From Desulfobulbaceae bacterium (GTDB taxonomy: Bacteria > Desulfobacterota > Desulfobulbia > Desulfobulbales > SURF-16), in assembly GCA_024763495.1 (NCBI GenBank), contig JANTFJ010000157.1, forward strand, positions 1 to 6,384: a stretch of DNA of 6,384 nucleotides, written 5' to 3'. The position numbers and the translations under genes were made by a program. The notes beneath the pieces are model-generated. The model made no database searches. It worked only from the letters and a program-made list of their open reading frames with translations, and was not told where the DNA came from. Numbering within the stretch: position 1 is the first letter of the stretch; each line of letters opens with the position of its first letter. Of this stretch, positions 1 to 4,017 are shown in pieces.

Positions 1-95
1 GTAGCCCTGCTACGCCTGCGGTTGCATGCAATCAGATCACTTCTCTAAATGTCCACCTTACACCTCATCTCTGCGAATTTATTTCTGAGTGAACC

Positions 96-131
96 CTAAG
101 ACAGCCTGATCGTGCTCAGATGAATAGTTAC
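96..131 (+). mobile_element. Remnant or right end of an IS66-type MITE
   Basis: Bases 121-131 read TGAATAGTTAC, identical to the right end of the intact element at 2581-2680. Bases 96-114 match 17 of 19 positions of the internal segment at 1485-1503 (TAAGACAG.CTGATCGTG). The two pieces lie much closer together here than in the long copies, so this is an internally deleted copy. No matching left end is visible in bases 1-95, so it is either outside the window or lost. A 6-bp inverted repeat (TCTGAG 84-89, CTCAGA 115-120) spans it. The terminus lies 27 bases upstream of the SEC-C gene start. Bases 1-95 show no gene; the only structure there is the palindrome TTGCATGCAA at 22-31. Confidence 0.55.
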
Positions 132-158
132 AAATAAACTTCATTGCAAGGAAAAATT

Positions 159-677
159 ATGTCAAAAATAGGTAGAAATGATCCCTGTCCCTGCGGCAGT
201 GGAATTAAATATAAAAAATGCTGTATAGGTAAAACTGATCAGGTTGCACAGTCCGCAGCTCAGCAGAATATTCAGATATCACTTAACACAGAAGTGGAAA
301 AGCTGCAGGAAAGGGCTGCTAACAGGGATAAGTTCGTTCACGCGCTGGGGGTTTTTATTCTGTTTTCTACCGAATCAGGAGATGGCTGGCTACTCGAAAT
401 AACTGATATGGATGCCATTCAGGTAGCTGCTGATGGTGAAAAAATAGAATTTGAAATTGATGAAAACCCTGATACCATTGAAATCAACTGGCCTTTTCAT
501 TTTTCTATAAAAGATAAAAAATTTGTTACTACGGCTTACGCTGATAATGAAGTGAAAGTATGGGCTGATTATCCTTCGCACCGCATTGCTTCCGCCGTAA
601 AGAAAATTAGAAAAAAATTCCCGCCTGAGCTTTTGAAAAATATTCATCTTGATGAAGATGAAATTCAGGCGGCATAG
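159..677 (+). CDS. Small protein with N-terminal SEC-C zinc-binding motif
   Basis: This is a 172-residue soluble protein. Residues 4-22 (IGRNDPCPCGSGIKYKKCC) are a textbook SEC-C motif, with ligands Cys10, Cys12, Cys21 and Cys22. That motif binds zinc at the C-terminus of SecA and occurs in many small proteins of unknown role. Here it is N-terminal. It is followed by a polar, Gln-rich linker with a possible helix (about 26-55), then an acidic mixed alpha/beta region (about 58-140) containing IEINWPFHF, and a basic helix near KKIRKKFPPELL. I do not recognise this C-terminal region. I chose the ATG at 159 because AAGGA (148-152) lies 6 bases upstream and the SEC-C motif then begins at the usual place. 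An in-frame TTG at 144 would add five residues but overlaps the ribosome binding site. An IS66-type end lies just upstream and another copy just downstream. The coding call is strong; the function is unknown. Confidence 0.9.
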   Translation: MSKIGRNDPCPCGSGIKYKKCCIGKTDQVAQSAAQQNIQISLNTEVEKLQERAANRDKFVHALGVFILFSTESGDGWLLEITDMDAIQVAADGEKIEFEIDENPDTIEINWPFHFSIKDKKFVTTAYADNEVKVWADYPSHRIASAVKKIRKKFPPELLKNIHLDEDEIQAA

Positions 678-685
678 AAGTTTTT
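621..685 (+). terminator. Possible terminator overlapping the end of the SEC-C gene
   Basis: Two nested inverted repeats overlap the last codons. The outer one is CCGCCTGA (621-628) with TCAGGCGG (665-672), and the inner one is TTCATCTT (643-650) with AAGATGAA (655-662) around a GATG loop. A run of five T follows at 681-685. The run lies 8 bases beyond the outer stem and the stems are separated by internal loops, so this is not a classic rho-independent terminator. The following MITE begins immediately after the T run. Confidence 0.3.
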
Positions 686-852
686 GTAAGCGTTCCCCAG
701 CACCTCACAGAGTCGGAGTTTATGCCCTGTTTTTAAGGGGGGGTACCTCTTTGTCCATTTGGGCTGATATCGCACCAGTATGCGGCGCAGCCCCAGATAA
801 GTGGGGAACGAGACTCCGAATGAATGAATCTAAGGCACTGGAGAACGCCTAC
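686..852 (-). mobile_element. IS66-type MITE, GTAAGCG-end subtype, 167 bp
   Basis: The left end GTAAGCGTTCCCCAGCACC (686-704) matches the reverse complement of the right end (834-852, GTAGGCGTTCTCCAGTGCC) at 16 of 19 positions. The interior carries the family core in reverse orientation (GGAGTCGGAGTTTATGCCCTG, then TTTTTAAGGG, then CACCAGTATGC.GCGC), shared with the copies at 1386-1572 and 2805-3003. A second internal inverted pair, CGTTCCCC (691-698) with GGGGAACG (803-810), suggests a compound or rearranged copy. No convincing 8-bp target duplication is seen; AAGTTTTT (678-685) and AAGTTATA (859-866) agree at 6 of 8 positions but the second is offset from the end. It starts 9 bases after the SEC-C stop codon. 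With the tail at 853-988 it accounts for the 311-base gap before the VanZ-like gene. Confidence 0.7.
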
Positions 853-883
853 AGGCAGAAGTTATAAGTACATAAGTAGCCCG

Positions 884-894
884 TGAATGGTTAC
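884..894 (+). repeat. Isolated MITE-like terminus
   Basis: TGAATGGTTAC differs by one base from the TGAATAGTTAC right ends at 121-131 and 2670-2680. No partner left end is identifiable nearby, so this may be a decayed copy or chance. The rest of 853-988 shows no gene and no convincing promoter. AGGA at 981-984 is the likely ribosome binding site of the next gene. Confidence 0.3.
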
Positions 895-988
895 AGTCAC
901 AGGGTAAACCTGCCAATGGAAAAAATCCTCATAACGTTTACGAAATATTTATTTTGGTGATGTTAAGATACAGGGAGCATAGGAATTT

Positions 989-1351
989 TTGTTGAACCGG
1001 AAAACAAGCTTGGTGGCAGTACGTTATATTCCCATGGTGATAGTAATGGCTGTTATCTTTTTTCTGTCTAACCAGCCTGATATTCCCCTGCCGCAAACTG
1101 TAAGTTTTCAAGATAAGATTCTGCACTTTATTGCCTATGCTGTTCTTGCTGTAACTATATTATGGACACGTCAGTCATCTTCCCCTGTTACCTGCCTGAA
1201 AGTGGTTGTTTTTTGTCTGTTTTACGGTATCAGTGACGAGTTTCACCAGTCATTTATTCCCGGTCGTACACCAAGTGTTTATGATGTCGCTGCTGATGGG
1301 GCTGGGGCGTTTTTTATCGCCTGTGCCTGGATGATGATTCATAAGTCGTAA
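989..1351 (+). CDS. VanZ-like family membrane protein
   Basis: This is a 120-residue protein with about four predicted transmembrane segments (roughly 12-27, 44-59, 67-82 and 104-118). The VanZ-family signature is visible: the segment DKILHFIAYAVLA (42-54), then DEFHQSFIPGR (83-93), then Asp99 and Asp103 in the VYDVAADGAGA stretch. The founding member VanZ affects teicoplanin susceptibility. Most stand-alone proteobacterial members have no assigned biochemical role, so this should not be read as a glycopeptide resistance gene. The start is uncertain. TTG codons occur at 989 and 992, and AGGA at 981-984 is better spaced for 992 (7 bases) than for 989 (4 bases). The first in-frame ATG gives Met16 and would cut into the first membrane segment. 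The gene lies alone between two MITE copies with no obvious operon partner. Confidence 0.85.
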   Translation: MLNRKTSLVAVRYIPMVIVMAVIFFLSNQPDIPLPQTVSFQDKILHFIAYAVLAVTILWTRQSSSPVTCLKVVVFCLFYGISDEFHQSFIPGRTPSVYDVAADGAGAFFIACAWMMIHKS

Positions 1352-1385
1352 TTCCCGGTTAATTACGAACCTCGAGAATAAAAGA

Positions 1386-1572
1386 GTACATAAGCGCCTT
1401 AACTTCGCTAACCCCCGTAATTGTGACTGCTTACAGGGTGCCGGAGATTTTCGCGATCAGACCGGCGCAGCATACTGGTGCTATGTAAGACAGGCTGATC
1501 GTGGGAAGAGGTAAACACCCTTAAAAACAGGGCATAAACTCCGACTCCGTGAGGTGCCCTGTGAGCATTTAA
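1386..1572 (+). mobile_element. IS66-type MITE, long copy with degenerate ends
   Basis: Bases 1431-1567 align without gaps to 2862-2998, with 125 of 137 identical and most differences transitions. TTCGCTAACC (1404-1413) also aligns with 2835-2844. The right end TGAGCATTTAA (1562-1572) is a 9 of 11 match to the right end of the intact copy. The left end is not conserved and its boundary near 1386 is approximate. AATAAAAG (1377-1384) and AATAAAAA (1571-1578) could be a decayed target duplication, but both are AT-rich. The interior forms a hairpin, ACAGGGCA (1527-1534) with TGCCCTGT (1555-1562), which ends 15 bases before the ATG of the next gene. The element accounts for nearly all of the gap between the VanZ-like gene and the gene at 1578. 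Confidence 0.7.
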
Positions 1573-1577
1573 TAAAA

Positions 1578-1835
1578 ATGAAAAAATATCTTTTCATAAT
1601 TGCCTCATTATTTATAGCATACTCCTTTCTGTTCCTTATACCTGCTTTTCATGTCAGTCCGGCCTCTGTCATTAATAAATATAATGCATCGGAAAGAGAA
1701 AAAATTATAATATATGAGGTTTATGAAAATCAATCAGATGTAATAATGGCCACAAGCTGGAGCATTATTATCGTTTATGGCCTATTTGCCGGGTCAATGC
1801 TATGTAATCGTCGTATAAAGAAAACTGACAAGTAA
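1578..1835 (+). CDS. Hypothetical small two-helix membrane protein
   Basis: This is an 85-residue protein I do not recognise. It has an N-terminal hydrophobic segment (about 4-24) after MKKY, which could be a membrane anchor or an uncleaved signal. A polar central region of about 30 residues is rich in Asn, Glu and Lys. A second hydrophobic segment (about 58-78) follows, and the tail NRRIKKTDK is basic. That pattern suggests a hairpin membrane protein with both ends cytoplasmic. I preferred the ATG at 1578 because the reading frame upstream (GTG at 1554) runs inside a transposon-like repeat. No good Shine-Dalgarno sequence precedes either start, which lowers confidence. Codon use is AT-rich compared with uvrB, consistent with a lineage-specific or acquired gene. 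It converges with the gene at 1916-2548 across a 53-bp element. Confidence 0.5.
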   Translation: MKKYLFIIASLFIAYSFLFLIPAFHVSPASVINKYNASEREKIIIYEVYENQSDVIMATSWSIIIVYGLFAGSMLCNRRIKKTDK

Positions 1836-1858
1836 CATAAGGATTGGTTGTTAGCAAC

Positions 1859-1911
1859 GTAAGCGTTCACCAGCACCTCACGGAGTCGGAGGCACTGGTG
1901 AACGGTAGTAC
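1859..1911 (-). mobile_element. Minimal IS66-type MITE, likely convergent terminator hairpin
   Basis: GTAAGCGTTCACCAGCACC (1859-1877) matches the left end of the element at 686-852 at 18 of 19 positions, and the similarity continues through CTCACGGAGTCGGAG (1878-1892). The central region of the longer copy is missing. CGTTCACCAG (1864-1873) pairs perfectly with CTGGTGAACG (1895-1904), with an inner CCTC/GAGG pair, so a stable hairpin would form on either strand. It fills the gap between two convergent genes, at 23 bases from one stop codon and 4 from the other, and may end both transcripts, although no T run follows on either side. A second small hairpin, GTAGTA/TACTAC (1905-1919), includes the stop codon of the minus-strand gene. 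The right boundary is uncertain and no target duplication is seen. Confidence 0.6.
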
Positions 1912-1915
1912 AATA

Positions 1916-2548
1916 CTACAGTGCCGGGGGTAATTCCCTGAGAGGCGGTTGGATTGCCTCTGGACTGAAGCAATTTACCGGATCAAGTTTTTCTACCTGT
2001 TCCAGGTATAGACTTGCCTGGCAGGCTGACTGGAGAGGAAAGAGAAAATACTGAAGAATGGCCAGGGGCGGAATCAGGGTTGAAGCCGCAGAAATCAGGA
2101 CAACCGGCACTACCGAGATCATAAAGAGAAAGATCAGGTGCATGAAAAATCCATTTTCGTTGACCTTGTTTTTGCTTATCTTCATGGCCTCGCCCATCGG
2201 CATATTCTTGTCGACCATAAGAAAAATAACATAAATCCACCAGGTAGCAAAGATAACACCGGGGATGACCAGGAGCATGAAACCGAGCAGCAGCATGAGT
2301 CCCAGGAAGAAAAGGGGGAAAAGTTGCCCAAAGCGCTGCATGCCGCTGAACAGATCATTGAAAACCGGTTTTTTCCGTTCTCGAAACCAGCCAATCAGTA
2401 CGAGCATGTAGCCCCCCATTAAAGGCCCGGCAAGAATTCCCAGGGTACATGATGTTAAAATCTGAATAAGCAATCCACCAAGAAAGACGACAATAAATTC
2501 TTCTTTCATTATGGAAATGGTGTTCTCCAGGTGGGCTTGAAAATTCAT
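1916..2548 (-). CDS. Polytopic inner-membrane protein, unknown function
   Basis: This is a 210-residue protein with roughly four to six hydrophobic segments (about 18-55, possibly two, then 75-96, 98-112, 134-158 and 160-177). Features typical of the widespread group of poorly characterised six-helix proteins related to DUF975 and GlpQ-type membrane domains are GPLMGGYMLVL (41-51), the loop NDLFSGMQRFGQLFPLF (64-80), LLLVIPGVIF-like residues near 91-100, and MVDKNMPMGEAMKISKNKV (111-129). In such proteins the phrase 'VDK.....EA...S...V' recurs after the fourth segment. The C-terminal 30 residues are Pro-rich and probably cytoplasmic. The start ATG at 2548 is well supported by AGGGGA (complement of 2554-2559) five bases upstream. 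A MITE inserted at 2581-2680 lies 32 bases upstream, so the promoter is either within or beyond it. The family resemblance is from memory, and no substrate or partner can be inferred. Confidence 0.8.
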   Translation of the reverse strand: MNFQAHLENTISIMKEEFIVVFLGGLLIQILTSCTLGILAGPLMGGYMLVLIGWFRERKKPVFNDLFSGMQRFGQLFPLFFLGLMLLLGFMLLVIPGVIFATWWIYVIFLMVDKNMPMGEAMKISKNKVNENGFFMHLIFLFMISVVPVVLISAASTLIPPLAILQYFLFPLQSACQASLYLEQVEKLDPVNCFSPEAIQPPLRELPPAL

Positions 2549-2580
2549 AATATTCCCCTGTAATAATAGATTTTATTTTT

Positions 2581-2680
2581 GTAACTATTCAGCTGCACTT
2601 CATCCGGAGTCGAAGTTTATGCCCTGTTTTTTGGGTGCTTACCTGCGCGCGATAATGCTGTCTTACATATGAATAGTTAC
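2581..2680 (-). mobile_element. IS66-type MITE, 100 bp, perfect ends and 8-bp target duplication
   Basis: The ends are perfect 11-bp inverted repeats: GTAACTATTCA (2581-2591) and TGAATAGTTAC (2670-2680). The element is flanked on both sides by TTATTTTT (2573-2580 and 2681-2688), an 8-bp direct repeat that marks insertion, with the caveat that it is AT-rich. The interior carries the family core in reverse orientation: GGAGTCGAAGTTTATGCCCTG, GGGTGCTTACCT, and TGTCTTACAT. It is shorter than the copy at 2805-3003 and encodes nothing. It lies in the 5' leader region of the minus-strand membrane protein gene. Confidence 0.85.
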
Positions 2681-2752
2681 TTATTTTTTTTCTGGACATA
2701 AAATCAGCTCGTGCATATTTTATATCCTGTAAGTCTTCATTGTCATGTTTTT

Positions 2753-2780
2753 CTCGCCCAGAGGGCTGGGCTCCTGCGAG
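2753..2780 (-). repeat. Solitary REP-like palindrome
   Basis: TCGCCCAGAGGGCTGGGCTC (2754-2773) and the next two bases are identical to the arms of the inverted pair at 6297-6380. The head reads GCAG instead of GTAG on the minus strand. CTCGC (2753-2757) pairs with GCGAG (2776-2780) and CCCAG pairs with CTGGG inside, so a good hairpin is possible. No inverted partner is visible upstream. It lies between the two MITE copies in the 492-base gap 2549-3040, which otherwise shows no gene. Confidence 0.65.
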
Positions 2781-2804
2781 TCAACTGAGAATTGTTGACA
2801 GGTA

Positions 2805-3003
2805 GTAACTACTCATGGGGGTAGGCACCTAATATTCGCTAACCATCTAATTTGTAAGTGTTTACAGGGTGCCGAAGATTTTCGTGATCAGACTGGTGCA
2901 ACATACTGGTGCCATGTAAGACAGGCTGATCGCGGGAAGAGGTAAGCACCCTTAAAAACAGGGCATACACTCCGACTCCGTTCTGTGCCCTGTGAGCAGT
3001 TAC
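2805..3003 (+). mobile_element. IS66-type MITE, 199 bp, reference intact copy with 8-bp target duplication
   Basis: The ends GTAACTACTCA (2805-2815) and TGAGCAGTTAC (2993-3003) are inverted repeats matching at 10 of 11 positions. The element is flanked by GACAGGTA on both sides (2797-2804 and 3004-3011), a perfect 8-bp target duplication of mixed composition and therefore unlikely to be chance. It has no coding capacity. Bases 2862-2998 are 91% identical to 1431-1567, and 2805-2845 match 6034-6074 at 40 of 41 positions. The interior forms a hairpin, ACAGGGCA (2958-2965) with TGCCCTGT (2986-2993), around an ACTCCGACTCCG loop segment. GTAA ends with 8-bp duplications are the pattern known for the IS66 family, so a full IS66-like element elsewhere probably mobilised it. 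It ends 37 bases before the fmdB-family start. Confidence 0.9.
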
Positions 3004-3040
3004 GACAGGTACATAAATATTTTAGCACAAGGAAAATAAA

Positions 3041-3256
3041 ATGCCTATATATGAATATCGTTGTCAGGATTGTCAAAAAAAATTCGAAGCCATTGTCCTG
3101 TCAAAAAATGATGCCTCTGAGATAATCTGCCCCAAGTGTGGCAGCGGAAATGTTAAAAAAGAAATTTCCGCCTCCAGTTATCGCTTGACTTCTTGCGGCC
3201 CAACCCTGCCCACTTCACATCGAGGAAGTTGTGCCGGGAAATCAGGATTCTCCTGA
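3041..3256 (+). CDS. FmdB-family zinc ribbon protein
   Basis: This is a 71-residue protein that begins MPIYEYRCQDCQKKFE, the hallmark of the FmdB / CxxC_CxxC_SSSS family. Two knuckles, Cys8-x2-Cys11 and Cys30-Pro-Lys-Cys33, would bind one zinc ion. A Ser-rich stretch (43-51) and a Cys/Gly tail follow, with Cys52 and Cys64 outside the canonical pairs. The family is named after a putative regulator of formamidase in Methylophilus, but for most members no target or DNA-binding role is established. The ATG start is clear: AAGGA (3029-3033) lies 7 bases upstream. Length is normal for the family. The gene stands alone, with a MITE immediately upstream and a strong inverted repeat just downstream. 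The symbol is left blank because function cannot be transferred. Confidence 0.92.
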   Translation: MPIYEYRCQDCQKKFEAIVLSKNDASEIICPKCGSGNVKKEISASSYRLTSCGPTLPTSHRGSCAGKSGFS

Positions 3257-3265
3257 GCTTAATTA

Positions 3266-3290
3266 TTAATCGGCCAGGTTGGCCGATTAA
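3266..3290. terminator. Bidirectional terminator-like hairpin between convergent genes
   Basis: TTAATCGGCC (3266-3275) pairs perfectly with GGCCGATTAA (3281-3290), and A3276 with T3280 extends the stem to 11 bp around a 3-base loop. It lies 10 bases after the fmdB-family stop codon and 52 bases beyond the stop of the convergent acyltransferase gene. There is no long T run on either side; the flanks are AT-rich mainly on the left. The structure is clear and the role as terminator of both genes is inferred from position. Confidence 0.6.
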
Positions 3291-3342
3291 CCAATGAGGT
3301 TATATTGGGGTAGTCATTGCCGGCGCTTGCTGGTCATGCTTG

Positions 3343-4017
3343 TTAATGCTCCTTGATCCCGAATTCCTCCCAGGAGTTACGGTATAACTCATTTAAACGT
3401 TCTTCCATGAGCTGTCGATATTTTTCAATCCCGGTGCTGTCAAGTCCGGGAGGGACATGGATAGGTTCACTGTACCACAGGTTTATTCTGGCAAACGGCA
3501 TGGGCAGGGCTGTCCTGTCCCAACTGTTGAATGTCCTGTAACGGTTTGCCCCCCAGCCCATGGCCAGAACCGGCGTTCCTGTCCGGCTGGCCAGGAGAAT
3601 CGCTCCTGGCTGCATTATCCGGGGCGGCCCCTGGGAGCCGTCCGCGACCAGGACGGCGGTTTTTCCCTGTTTCAGGTTACGCAGCAGGCCCTTCATGGCT
3701 GTCACTCCTTTCTTGTTTCGTGAACCGCGGACAGTACCCACTCCCATGGAGTTTAAAGTGCGGGCAATGTATTCTCCATCCCGGCTGGCACTGACCATGG
3801 CAGTAAATTTAACTCCCTCATCGCGGCTCATGTTAAACAAAAGTCCGTAATGCCAGAATACTACAATCAAGGGTTTGCCGGATTCAGCACAGCTGAGAAA
3901 ATGGTTGAAACCATGGATTTTTACCCGGTAGGAGGCAAACAACAGACTGGTAAGCAGACGGTATACAGGTGGTATGACTGCCAGCAGACAGCGATGTTTG
4001 AATTGCTTTAAAGCCAT
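3343..4017 (-). CDS. DUF374-type lysophospholipid acyltransferase family protein
   Basis: This 224-residue protein belongs to the LPLAT superfamily, DUF374 branch. These enzymes transfer acyl chains to lysophospholipid or lipid A-type acceptors at the inner membrane. In order I see a hydrophobic N-terminal region (about 10-30), FWHYGLLF (54-61) with the likely catalytic His56, SASRDGEYIA (76-85), RGSRNKKG (97-104), ADGSQGPPR (125-133) and NSWDRTALPMPFARINL (164-180). These match the family's conserved blocks, although the usual 'TPDGPRGPR' reads VADGSQGPPR here. Length is typical. The ATG at 4017 lies inside the end of uvrB in another frame (10-base overlap). AAGGA with 6-base spacing lies within the uvrB coding sequence, which favours translational coupling. 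The exact acceptor cannot be told from sequence. Confidence 0.9.
   Translation of the reverse strand: MALKQFKHRCLLAVIPPVYRLLTSLLFASYRVKIHGFNHFLSCAESGKPLIVVFWHYGLLFNMSRDEGVKFTAMVSASRDGEYIARTLNSMGVGTVRGSRNKKGVTAMKGLLRNLKQGKTAVLVADGSQGPPRIMQPGAILLASRTGTPVLAMGWGANRYRTFNSWDRTALPMPFARINLWYSEPIHVPPGLDSTGIEKYRQLMEERLNELYRNSWEEFGIKEH

Noticed and set aside
649..867. 72-codon plus-strand open frame downstream of the SEC-C gene
   Set aside because: It lies almost wholly within the MITE at 686-852, overlaps the end of the SEC-C gene, has no ribosome binding site, and its translation has no protein-like pattern.
937..969. TTTACG (937-942) with ATGTTA or TAAGAT as a promoter for the VanZ-like gene
   Set aside because: Only one or the other of spacing and -10 similarity is acceptable in any pairing, so the match is too weak to report.
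989..1351. Glycopeptide resistance function for the VanZ-like gene
   Set aside because: No vanA/B-type cluster or sensor genes are present, and VanZ-like membrane proteins are widespread in bacteria without such resistance.
2138..2422. Plus-strand 94-codon frame opposite the membrane protein gene
   Set aside because: It is antisense to a well-supported gene with a good ribosome binding site, and its Glu/Gln/His-rich translation is the expected complement of hydrophobic codons.
2795..2823. TTGACA at 2795-2800 as a -35 box for the FmdB-family gene
   Set aside because: No -10-like hexamer occurs at 16-18 bases downstream, either in the present sequence or in the reconstructed empty site.
686..3003. 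CRISPR array suggested by recurring similar segments
   Set aside because: Repeats are long, irregularly spaced, in both orientations, and interleaved with genes; no short direct repeat with regular spacers exists.
868..3017. GTACATAA occurring at 868, 1386 and 3010 as a dispersed motif
   Set aside because: Eight AT-rich bases with no shared extension; near element edges but not at a consistent position.
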